Assembly (NCBI RefSeq): GCF_008014695.1
Contig: NZ_VOXE01000002.1
Span: 124,001 to 188,000 of the forward strand
DNA: 64,000 nucleotides
DNA from: Chryseobacterium sp.
GTDB lineage: Bacteria > Bacteroidota > Bacteroidia > Flavobacteriales > Weeksellaceae
Direction of reading: 5' to 3'
The notes under the pieces are model-generated. The model was not told the origin of the DNA, searched no databases, and was given only the letters and a program-made list of their open reading frames with translations. Positions 54,902 to 64,000 of this stretch are shown piece by piece. The translations under genes were made by a program, and so were the position numbers. Each line of letters begins with the position of its first letter. Within the stretch, counting starts at the first letter, position 1.

Positions 54902-55402
54902 TTATTTATTCAATTTATATAGATTTTCTAAAAAGATTATTTTTTCATCTTGACTCCATTTATCTGTATAAACGAGCAGATTCAAAAAATTATTTTTAGT
55001 TGAACCGAATAGAAATATATTATCTTCTTTTTCATCATTATATTTCCAAATTATATATTCTAATTTAGAATTTTCTTTGATCTTTTCTGTTTTAAATTTA
55101 TTTTCTTTCCTGTAATCTGAATCCCAAATATAGAAGAGCTTTACGTTTTCAAAATCTGATTTATTGCTTTTAAAGAAAGAATATGCTTTTTTAGGATTTT
55201 GAGCAATTGCTATTATTACTCCATCTTTATTTTTTAAATAAGTTTGACCGGAATCCTCTATTTTATTTAATTGCACCCAATTGCCTGGAATTTTAACTTC
55301 ACCGGAATTTGTTTTTAATATAGAGTACCCCATGAGATCTTGACAAAAGATAAAATTTGGTAAGAAAAAAAGCATCATTAGCATTAAATTTAATCTATTC
55401 AT
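54902..55402 (-). CDS. Hypothetical secreted protein
   Basis: A 166-residue protein with a signal peptide (NLMLMMLFFLPNFIFCQD) and a Lys/Asn-rich body. No family recognised. It is strongly AT-rich compared with the ABC exporter upstream. Confidence 0.55.
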   Translation of the reverse strand: MNRLNLMLMMLFFLPNFIFCQDLMGYSILKTNSGEVKIPGNWVQLNKIEDSGQTYLKNKDGVIIAIAQNPKKAYSFFKSNKSDFENVKLFYIWDSDYRKENKFKTEKIKENSKLEYIIWKYNDEKEDNIFLFGSTKNNFLNLLVYTDKWSQDEKIIFLENLYKLNK

Positions 55403-55510
55403 ATTTCAGGTTTTTATGATTATACAGAACTTTTACTATCACAGTCTTAATACTTAATTACAAAATTCAAATATACTGAAGGCCGGTTCACAAACCCTGA
55501 ACCGTACTTT

Positions 55511-56233
55511 TTATGTGCCTTCGCAAAAACTAATGTAATTGGTGATTACTTCAGATTTGTATTTTAATTTGAAAAAGTCCAGTTTTTTAAAATATGGAAG
55601 CTTTTTTTTAAAGTATTGATTGATCTGACAAATATACTCGACTATATTTTTTGGGGTATTTTTATTTTCCAAAGCAGTTTCATCCAATTGATATAATAAT
55701 TCATTTGCTTCTTTAACGGTCCAGTTTTTATAATTTTCGGACCTTTTTTTAATTTCGTCTGTCATATATTGATCTCCGACAAATTTTTTTGAATTCAAAA
55801 TATCTTTATATTCTTTTGCCTCGGCAATCAAGCGGGGAATATTATAAACGCTTTGATACAGGTCGTTTGCCAAGTTAATATTATTTACAACGCAACCCGT
55901 TTTTATCTGCACAGAGTCGTTATCTTGCATATGCTGTTTATATAAGTCAACAATTTTATTTGATTTCCTATTAACAAGACTTTGTGAAAAATAAGCTTTC
56001 AAAACTGGATTTCTACTAAAAGCTAAATATTCAATTTCTTCTTGCGTAGCTGTTTTATTAATGCTGTCATAAATAATATAAACCTTACTTGGGGCTCCGT
56101 CAACATTCACATATTGTGACTCTGCTCTCTCAAAATTTGATAGTTTATTTGCTAATTCTAAGATATTTGGTCGTAGTTGCGAATAACATACACTACAAAT
56201 AAATAATAAAAATAACGGTGCAATCTTTTTCAT
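55511..56233 (-). CDS. Hypothetical secreted protein
   Basis: A 240-residue protein with a signal peptide that ends CSVCYSQLRP, so signal peptidase I or II is possible. The body is helical (residues 24-240) with no recognised motif. It is AT-rich like its neighbour 54902-55402, suggesting a common origin. The gap between them (55403-55510) holds no gene. Confidence 0.55.
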   Translation of the reverse strand: MKKIAPLFLLFICSVCYSQLRPNILELANKLSNFERAESQYVNVDGAPSKVYIIYDSINKTATQEEIEYLAFSRNPVLKAYFSQSLVNRKSNKIVDLYKQHMQDNDSVQIKTGCVVNNINLANDLYQSVYNIPRLIAEAKEYKDILNSKKFVGDQYMTDEIKKRSENYKNWTVKEANELLYQLDETALENKNTPKNIVEYICQINQYFKKKLPYFKKLDFFKLKYKSEVITNYISFCEGT

Positions 56234-56515
56234 GGAATTTCTACTGTATTATTTAGATATTACATTCAGCATTTTTGAGTCCTCAAGTGTCTCACACATT
56301 ATCATTAAGTTCGAAACCAAATATACTAAAGTAAACTCACAAAAAATAAACTAGGCTTTCCTTTGAAGAAAAATGCACCGTTATTAGAACTCTGATGAAC
56401 AAAAGTAATTGATAAAATGATCAAAATTTTTACTCATGATGTGTTAAAAGTCAGCAGGTTATGTTTTGATATTGAGAAAAATGATTAATTTTATTCAACA
56501 AAAAAACTTCATACT

Positions 56516-57001
56516 ATGCCATTAACTAATTTAAACAGCGCGCACCTGAGCGCAGCACAGGTAACTGCCGCAAAAGCTGCAGTTGCTGAATTGGAAAATG
56601 CACTGAGTGCAGTGAATGTAACACTCACCAGCGAAGAACGGCAGCGGTACGGCAGCATCAACGAACAGAACAAGCTGCTCGTGAACAAAGTGAACGATTA
56701 CCATAAAAGCAACCCCGGCCTTTCGGTGGCCGATGTGGATTGGGACGAGTTCGAAAGGGATCTCAAAAGCAGGGAAGTGCTCGACAGCCTGATTACGAGT
56801 CTGGAAGCAATGGTGACCAAACTGAAGAACGCCAAGACCCTCCACGACTATGATAACTACCAGGCAGCGCTGGCCGATTATGCTTATTCCGGCTACCGTG
56901 CAGGTACGGGCGCCGACGGGTATGAAACCAAGTTCAATGAAATGAAACAGTTCTTCGTCCGTAGTGGTAAAAATACGAACTCCAGCCCGCAGGGTACTTA
57001 A
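56516..57001 (+). CDS. Hypothetical helical protein
   Basis: A 161-residue protein, alanine- and leucine-rich, entirely helical by composition (AAKAAVAELENALSAVNVTL), with no signal peptide. It ends in Ser/Pro/Gly, and a GC-rich terminator follows. Its higher GC content contrasts with the AT-rich neighbours on both sides. It resembles conserved hypothetical proteins of Chryseobacterium from memory; no function known. Confidence 0.6.
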   Translation: MPLTNLNSAHLSAAQVTAAKAAVAELENALSAVNVTLTSEERQRYGSINEQNKLLVNKVNDYHKSNPGLSVADVDWDEFERDLKSREVLDSLITSLEAMVTKLKNAKTLHDYDNYQAALADYAYSGYRAGTGADGYETKFNEMKQFFVRSGKNTNSSPQGT

Positions 57002-57016
57002 GATTTGCCATGTACA

Positions 57017-57047
57017 AAAAGGCCCGCTCCATCGGCGGGCTTTTTTT
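57017..57047 (+). terminator. Strong terminator
   Basis: Stem AAAAGGCCCGC / GCGGGCTTTTT (one G-T pair) with a 7-nt loop and a T-run of seven. Confidence 0.8.
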
Positions 57048-57207
57048 GTGCCTCGTTGCGGTCTTTTACTCCATTGGACCATTAAATGACCCCGTCGGTG
57101 CGCTTTCTAACCCCAAATTTGGTGTTCCGGACCCCAATTTTCCGGTTGAACAACCATTAATTTGGGGACATTTACCGGAAGAGCAGGGTAAAATACCCCG
57201 TCGATGG

Positions 57208-57265
57208 ATTAAATTAATGGTCCGGCGGGGTTCAGAACCGGGCGGATGGGGTTGGGGAGCGGAAT
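57208..57265. repeat. 58-bp G-rich direct repeat, copy A
   Basis: Begins ATTAAATTAATGGTCCGG and continues as a G-rich stretch. Copy B is at 57847-57904. An inverted partial copy with GGACCATTAA lies near 57075. Confidence 0.6.
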
Positions 57266-57315
57266 GGGAGGGCACATGAAAGAGGTAAGCTGCGATTTCG
57301 CGTAGCAGTGCGGGG

Positions 57316-57843
57316 CTAATTATGGGCTGAATTTTCTAGAAGCTTTTTTAAGGATCGGTTTTCTGTAAAAGTTGGATAATTCAATCGAAATCTCTCAGTT
57401 AAAACAGTAAAATAAATCTTATTATTTTGAAGAAACAGTATTTTAATATAGGTATTCTGATTCCCTGCATCTTCATAAAAAACAAATACATTTGAATCAT
57501 TCCTAAATTCAACCCATCCATTGCTTTCAGAAAGCTTTTTTAACATTGCCCTGTTTTGTTCTTCATTACATTTGGTTACAACAACTTTCAAACGTTTCTC
57601 AGTTAATTTTTTATATGTTATATAACAAAATGACAAAGAAATTAAACCTGATAGGTAGATAAAAAATTTTTCATTTTCATTCAAATTTTGTTCATTTTTC
57701 AGGACCATAAATGTTGCGAAACATATACCCAGAGCTGCAATTATATGTGTAAAAGTATCTAGTCTGTCAAAAAAAGATTCTTTATAAACCAACCATTTTT
57801 TTTCAATGCTTTTTGAGAAGTTAATTTGGGGTATCGTTTTCAT
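57316..57843 (-). CDS. Hypothetical two-span membrane protein
   Basis: A 175-residue protein with two close membrane spans (residues ~30-50 and 54-75) and a basic C-terminal domain of about 95 residues. It lies between two copies of a 58-bp repeat, its start codon 4 bp from copy B. No family recognised. Confidence 0.55.
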   Translation of the reverse strand: MKTIPQINFSKSIEKKWLVYKESFFDRLDTFTHIIAALGICFATFMVLKNEQNLNENEKFFIYLSGLISLSFCYITYKKLTEKRLKVVVTKCNEEQNRAMLKKLSESNGWVEFRNDSNVFVFYEDAGNQNTYIKILFLQNNKIYFTVLTERFRLNYPTFTENRSLKKLLENSAHN

Positions 57844-57846
57844 CAG

Positions 57847-57904
57847 ATTAAATTAATGGTCCGGAGGGGTTCAGGAGGGGGTGGATGGGGTTGGGGACCG
57901 GAAT
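57847..57904. repeat. 58-bp G-rich direct repeat, copy B
   Basis: Same length and order as copy A, with several substitutions. Together they bracket the membrane-protein gene. Confidence 0.6.
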
Positions 57905-57935
57905 ATAAAGTGAAACCAAAGGATTGTAGTTTAGT

Positions 57936-58227
57936 TTAGGAAAGATATTCAATAATTTCTTTGTCTTCTAATATGGTCGGTAATATGAAAAACATCTTTA
58001 ATCCAGGGATGATTTAGCGCTTAGCTTCGGTCAAGGATATTTCCGAGTAAGTCTTGTTGCCAGGAAGATTCTTCCTTGTCTATATAAGGCCAACCTGATA
58101 GTTTTCGCCGTTTGTCCAGATCCTAAATGGAAAAGCGGTGCGGGTTTTGGCTCCTCGTCGTCTCCCCAATCTCCAATGCTAATAATTCCGGTAACCAATG
58201 AGGCTCTTCGAATTCGATTTTGAGCAT
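57936..58227 (-). pseudogene. Decayed gene with several frameshifts
   Basis: From an ATG at 58227 the reading begins MLKIEFEEPHWLPELLALEI, then must shift frame to continue GDWGDDEEPKPAPLFHLGSG and QGRIFLATRLTRKYP, and shift again to end KEIIEYLS before TAA at 57936. These fragments look like one lost protein of about 95 residues. No family recognised. Confidence 0.45.
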
Positions 58228-58332
58228 AATGATGATTTAATGGGATATAACTCGTTTACAAAACAGAGGGAATTATTATAAAAAATGATGTGACACACCA
58301 AAAGGATTCGTTCGGTAGTGGGAGTAACTATG

Positions 58333-59379
58333 TTAAGCATTCATTTTAACCAATTTCAGTTTAATACAATTAGCGTTTATTTTTTCCAAAGCATTAAGAA
58401 ATTCAGAGGTATCTAGGAAATAACTTGGATAAGCTTTTTTCAAATCTTTAAATGAAGTTGCAGAAACTAAAACAACTGCACTTTTAGAATCATCAATTGC
58501 TCTTTCTATTTCTAAATATCTTTGCGTAGCTAACTCATATTTTGATTTATTAAATACGTTAATTGTAACGCCTTTTTTTTCGGTGTCTATATGTATCAAA
58601 TAATAATCTCCAGGGAATTTTTGTTTTTCAAGATGTTCGGTTGTTACTCTTAATGCTCTTAAAGTATCTAATACGTTCAATTTTTCGCAAAGACTATAAC
58701 ATTGAACCATAAGTTCTTGCATAGTCATATCTTCATGTTCCTCTAATACAGGAAGATTTTCCTTAATTGCAAATAATGAACTTACAATCTTAAATAAAAT
58801 TAACCATTCATCTGGACCTTGACTAGATTTTAAAGATGTTTTGGTAATAATTTCTGCAGTTTCAACTGCTGTAGCCCAATTGTGCTGAAGTTTAGTCCTA
58901 ATTTGTAATTCAACTTTTAAATTATCATACTCAGGGACTCTTGAAGAATATTTGTAAATATAATGTATACTTCTATATCCAGAAGTTTTAGGAGATTCTA
59001 CGTAATCATTACGTTTTTCATATCTATTATAATGATTAGTATTTTCTAAGATAGCTTTTAATTTATATAGGTCTTTAACGTCCTTTAGTACTGCACGATA
59101 TCCTCCTAGATCTTGCATGCCACCTAATCCCATTTGAGGATTTAAATCTAATTTGTATACAATGGAGGTTAAACGTTTAAGTCTTTGTGAAATAAGAATA
59201 GGAGATATTTTATTTTTTTCAATCACTTTGACAAGTCTACGTTTCATTACTTTTAATGGTTGTAAATGATTTGCTCTCCAATCATTAATTAAAAAAAGAG
59301 CATCATTTATTTCATCCTGTGATTTGGATGTTAATAATATATTTCCTGCTTTTGATATTTGTTTACGAGAATACTTCAT
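58333..59379 (-). CDS. RelA/SpoT-domain protein (alarmone synthetase-like)
   Basis: A 348-residue protein from the ATG at 59379; an upstream ATG at 59424 gives a hydrophobic start that does not fit the family. Residues ~80-190 are a RelA/SpoT synthetase domain (MQDLGGYRAVLKD, then SPKTSGYRSIHYIYKY, then VELQIRTKLQHNWATAVE). No HD hydrolase domain is visible. The C-terminal 130 residues are an unassigned extension. Single-domain proteins of this kind include alarmone synthetases and toxins such as toxSAS; no antitoxin gene is next to it. Confidence 0.8.
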   Translation of the reverse strand: MKYSRKQISKAGNILLTSKSQDEINDALFLINDWRANHLQPLKVMKRRLVKVIEKNKISPILISQRLKRLTSIVYKLDLNPQMGLGGMQDLGGYRAVLKDVKDLYKLKAILENTNHYNRYEKRNDYVESPKTSGYRSIHYIYKYSSRVPEYDNLKVELQIRTKLQHNWATAVETAEIITKTSLKSSQGPDEWLILFKIVSSLFAIKENLPVLEEHEDMTMQELMVQCYSLCEKLNVLDTLRALRVTTEHLEKQKFPGDYYLIHIDTEKKGVTINVFNKSKYELATQRYLEIERAIDDSKSAVVLVSATSFKDLKKAYPSYFLDTSEFLNALEKINANCIKLKLVKMNA

Positions 59380-59507
59380 AAAAGTATGACTTCTATATGT
59401 CTGATATAATAATACAAGCATCACAATTGGTAGCTATGTATAGTGTGCCCAGCTTATCTTTTTCAAATATAATTAAATAAGTTTGTATGTCAGCAGTAAA
59501 AAGCCCA

Positions 59508-59527
59508 TTCAGAATTTTCTGAGCGGA
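59508..59527. repeat. Inverted copy of the groEL terminator core
   Basis: TTCAGAATTTTCTGAGCGGA is the exact complement of 59629-59648. It forms an imperfect hairpin followed by a T-run on the minus strand, so it may be a backup terminator for groEL. Confidence 0.5.
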
Positions 59528-59621
59528 CTTGTTATTTATCGTTGGGACTGCCTCGTCGCGGCTCCTGACTGGCGTCGGAAGCCGATCCTTGCAATGACAC
59601 AAGTTGGTTCGCAGTGACACA

Positions 59622-59657
59622 AAAAAAATCCGCTCAGAAAATTCTGAACGGATTTTT
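59622..59657 (-). terminator. groEL terminator
   Basis: AAATCCG(C)TCAGAA / TTCTGA(A)CGGATTT, one mismatch, with T-runs on both sides; it lies about 75 bp after the groEL stop. Confidence 0.7.
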
Positions 59658-59729
59658 TGTTGCTATATGCTTTAGGCAGTATGCTGTAAGCTTAAAGCCT
59701 ATTGCTTAATGCTTATGGCGCGAAGCCGC

Positions 59730-61388
<1,659 letters not shown>

Positions 61389-61450
61389 TTAATGAAATGA
61401 CGTATTCATGGAAAATCATTTTACATGAATACCTTTTACTTTTTACAATT

Positions 61451-61729
61451 TTATCCTAAAATTCCCAATAAATCAGATTCTCTTACGATGAGGTAATCTT
61501 TACCATCCAGTTTCAATTCAGAACCTGAATATTTTCCGTACAAAACTTTGTCTCCGGCTTTAACCGTCATTGGTTCATCGATTTTGCCGTTTCCAACAGC
61601 GATTACGGTTCCTTCCTGTGGTTTTTCTTTTGCGGTATCCGGAATAATAATTCCTGAGGCAGTTGTAGTTTCTGCAGCGTTTGGTTCAATAAGAACGCGG
61701 TCTGCTAATGGTTTGAAATTTACTGACAT
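61451..61729 (-). CDS. groES: Co-chaperonin GroES
   Basis: A 92-residue protein ([20 protein letters not shown], mobile loop, then [20 protein letters not shown]). It caps GroEL. It is transcribed first, with groEL downstream. Confidence 0.98.
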   Translation of the reverse strand: MSVNFKPLADRVLIEPNAAETTTASGIIIPDTAKEKPQEGTVIAVGNGKIDEPMTVKAGDKVLYGKYSGSELKLDGKDYLIVRESDLLGILG

Positions 61730-61866
61730 ATTGTATTGTTTTAGTTAAATTTTTGACTTGCCATCTGTTTCTCCAAAACTTTGCCAATGATGATCTCGGC
61801 AAGATGTGGCTTTGCTTATGTTAAAATTTGGCAGGTTTTCGCCAACAGAGTGAAATTTTGTCATAA

Positions 61867-61897
61867 AAAAAGTCATTCAGATGTGAATGACTTTTTT
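61867..61897 (-). terminator. Terminator of the M1 peptidase gene
   Basis: 13-bp stem AAAAAGTCATTCA / TGAATGACTTTTT with a 4-nt loop, just beyond the stop at 61901. Confidence 0.8.
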
Positions 61898-61900
61898 CGT

Positions 61901-64000
61901 TTAGTTTTTCTTTCCTGCCGCCTGCATCGGGTTTACCCTTTCCTGGGCAGCACCTCTTGCTGCATCTCCCGTTTTCTGTTTGAAAACCTGGAATTTTGAT
62001 GAAGGTACAGGAATCTCGCCCCAGAAATTGTTGGAAGTATCAATATCCGCGGTTTCTTTCATTGGGTCGAGCTGGATGGATTTCAATTTTTTATCGAAAT
62101 AATAGGTTTTGGAAACCTTCTGTTCGTTTTTTCTCCAGATCTGGGCTGAAGATTTGTCCACAAGTTTGCTACCGTCTTCAAAGGTGAATTCAAGGATAAT
62201 TGGCATCACCAAGCCTCCTTTATTGCTAAAGTCGATTTGGTAAGCAGTGATATTCTGGAGTTTTGCTTTATCCTTTTCAGGAACTTTTTCCGTGTTTTCA
62301 ATTTTCACAGCATACTTTTTGTCATTGTCCACTTTTTCCATGCCGCGGTCGTAACGCCAGTAGAAATCCTGGGTTTCTTTATCCTTATCGGTATAGAAGG
62401 TGATGTTTTTATCTTCGCGGTTTCTGATTTTCGAAATATCTTCAAAACTGTTCTGCAAAGGTTTTTCAACATTATAGGTGATGTCCTGAGATCTTGGAAC
62501 CGCTTCCAGATCCGGCCCAGCAACCGTTACTTTATCGATTGAAATATCTACAGGATTGATTCCGTAAAACCAGCCGCGCCAGAACCAGTCAAGGTTTTCG
62601 GCACTTGCGTCATTCATCGTTCTGAAGAAATCCGCCGGTTCAGGGTGTTTGAAAGCCCATCTTTTAGCATACGTTTTAAAAGCTTTGTCGAAAAGTTCAC
62701 GTCCCATAATGGTTTCGCGGAGAATATTCAGACCAGTTGCCGGTTTGGAATACGCATTCGGACCGAACTGATTGATGTTTTCCGAATTGGTCATAATAGG
62801 CTCCAGCTGGTCTTTCGGGAGTTTCATATAATCAACGATGGTGTGAGCGGGACCTCTTCTGGAAGGGAATTTATTGTCCCATTTTTCCTCGGTCAGATAT
62901 TCCACAAATGTATTGAGGCCTTCATCCATCCAGGACCACTGTCTTTCATCGGAATTGATGATCATCGGGAAGAAATTATGCCCGACTTCATGAATAATCA
63001 CGCCAATCATTCCGTTTTTGATGCCTTCAGAATAAGTGCCGTCTTTTTCTGTTCTCCCGTAATTGAAACAGATCATCGGATATTCCATTCCGTTTGCGGC
63101 TTCAATAGACTGCGCCACCGGATAAGGGTAAGGAATCGTAAATTCAGAATAGGTTTTTATGGTATGGGCGACCGCTTTTGTAGAGAATTTTCGGTATAAA
63201 TTATAGGCTTCTTTCGGATATAAACTCATGGCCATCACCTGGTTTCCGTTTTCAGGAATGGTGACCTTCATCGCGTCCCAGATGAATTTTCTGGAGGAAG
63301 TCCAGGCGAAATCACGAACATTTTCGGCTTCAAAAATCCAGGTTTTTCTTTGTTTTGATTTGTTTTTCTCCGCTTTTTTAGCTTCATCCAAGGTGACAAT
63401 TTCCAGCGGTTCTGCTGAATTCTGTGCCTGTTTCCATCGGGAAAACTGCGCAGGACTTAAGACCTGTTCGTAATTTTTTCCAACGCCGGTTCCGGTAACA
63501 ATATGGTCCGCAGGAACATTCATGGTTACTTTAAAGTTCCCGAAAGCCAATGCAAATTCGCCGCGTCCGGTAAACTGGTTGTTCTGCCATCCTTTAAAAT
63601 CGCTGTACACACACATTCGCGGATACCACTGGGTGATGGTGTACAAATCGTTGCCGTCTTCCGGAAAATTTTCATAGCCGCCTCTTCCGCCCATGGCGAT
63701 TCGGTTGGGAATATTGTAATTCCAGTCGATCTTAAATATAAATTTCTCTCCTTTTTTCAGGATTTTTGGCAAATCAATCCGCATCATGGTTTTGTTCACC
63801 ACATATTTCAATGGGTTTCCGGATGCGTCGGTCACTTTTTCGAGATTTACGCCGTAACCGTTGTCTTTTTTAGGCAGTTCAGTAATTCTCAAGCGGTCGG
63901 AAAAAGACTGGCGCGGAAGCGTGGACTCGCCGTCATAACCTGCATTTTTTACAGAAGACTGTTGGTTTTCATCAAGCTGAAGCCATAAATACTCCAGATC
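61901..64000 (-). CDS. M1-family metallopeptidase, cut by right window edge
   Basis: About 700 residues are visible; the frame stays open to base 64000, so the N-terminus and signal peptide lie outside. The catalytic HEVGHNFF plus the downstream Glu in WMDEGLNTFVEYL make the HExxH-18-E zinc site, and GMEYPM is the substrate-binding GAMEN-like motif. Such enzymes are usually aminopeptidases, in Bacteroidota often exported. The C-terminal part (from ~residue 440 of the visible sequence) lacks a T9SS domain and ends in a Lys/Arg/Asn tail. Confidence 0.88.
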   Translation of the reverse strand, partial: DLEYLWLQLDENQQSSVKNAGYDGESTLPRQSFSDRLRITELPKKDNGYGVNLEKVTDASGNPLKYVVNKTMMRIDLPKILKKGEKFIFKIDWNYNIPNRIAMGGRGGYENFPEDGNDLYTITQWYPRMCVYSDFKGWQNNQFTGRGEFALAFGNFKVTMNVPADHIVTGTGVGKNYEQVLSPAQFSRWKQAQNSAEPLEIVTLDEAKKAEKNKSKQRKTWIFEAENVRDFAWTSSRKFIWDAMKVTIPENGNQVMAMSLYPKEAYNLYRKFSTKAVAHTIKTYSEFTIPYPYPVAQSIEAANGMEYPMICFNYGRTEKDGTYSEGIKNGMIGVIIHEVGHNFFPMIINSDERQWSWMDEGLNTFVEYLTEEKWDNKFPSRRGPAHTIVDYMKLPKDQLEPIMTNSENINQFGPNAYSKPATGLNILRETIMGRELFDKAFKTYAKRWAFKHPEPADFFRTMNDASAENLDWFWRGWFYGINPVDISIDKVTVAGPDLEAVPRSQDITYNVEKPLQNSFEDISKIRNREDKNITFYTDKDKETQDFYWRYDRGMEKVDNDKKYAVKIENTEKVPEKDKAKLQNITAYQIDFSNKGGLVMPIILEFTFEDGSKLVDKSSAQIWRKNEQKVSKTYYFDKKLKSIQLDPMKETADIDTSNNFWGEIPVPSSKFQVFKQKTGDAARGAAQERVNPMQAAGKKN

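Noticed and set aside
57010-57279. An 89-codon ORF beginning in the terminator
   Set aside because: It covers a terminator hairpin and the 58-bp repeat; the translation is Gly/Trp/Pro-rich as expected of repeat DNA.

Overview
The window looks like a chromosome segment of a Bacteroidota member in the Flavobacteriia, closest in feel to Chryseobacterium and relatives. This rests on the gene order secE-nusG-rplKAJL-rpoB-rpoC-DUF3467, a T9SS sorting domain, Bacteroidota-type promoters (TTTG, about 19 bp, then TAnnTTTG) and generally AT-rich intergenic DNA. The species-level placement is inference from recall, not from a database search.

Region 1 (1-16156) is an accessory island ending at the 3' end of ssrA (tmRNA). 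Its left part is a mobilisation and replication module: the C-terminal part of a primase-helicase, a Toprim primase-like protein, a MobC-like accessory protein, a MobB-type relaxase and a membrane protein. It has a candidate oriT palindrome and a CTCATCA/TGATGAG repeat cluster. Cargo follows: a SulP anion transporter with an unusual hairpin leader, an XRE regulator broken by a foreign fragment, three unrecognised genes, small or decayed ORFs, and a LysR / YeiH-type exporter / YVTN beta-propeller operon. The tyrosine integrase next to ssrA is dead (two in-frame stops and no C-terminal catalytic part), so the island looks immobilised.

Region 2 (16157-33480) is core translation and transcription machinery: tmRNA, rpsU, a XerC-like recombinase overlapping a ribosome hibernation factor, four tRNAs, tuf, tRNA-Trp, secE, nusG, rplK, rplA, rplJ, rplL, rpoB, rpoC and a DUF3467 gene. 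A phytanoyl-CoA dioxygenase-like gene sits between rpoB and rpoC, which is unusual. rpoB has a long, apparently structured leader.

Region 3 (33480-46933, mostly minus strand) carries small hypotheticals, a radical-SAM DNA-repair-type pair, a GH13 alpha-amylase, and the most interesting locus: an AraC regulator, two near-identical pilin-like proteins, a PapD-like chaperone, a tip-adhesin-like protein and a large outer-membrane barrel protein. Together these look like a divergent chaperone-usher pilus system in a phylum better known for type V pili. Both pilin genes share a promoter and dyad module and a 3' terminator. dinB follows.

Region 4 (47050-50809) is a Crp/Fnr regulator followed by an operon of a DUF5777-like barrel, a mono-haem lipoprotein, a YceI protein, an ankyrin protein and a T9SS-sorted DOMON-like protein. 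A near-perfect GTGAC-N4-GTCAC operator lies where a class II activator would bind.

Region 5 (50848-64000) has lpxK, truA, an MsbA-like ABC exporter, several hypothetical genes with repeats and a decayed gene, a RelA/SpoT-domain protein, groEL, groES and an M1 metallopeptidase cut by the right window edge.
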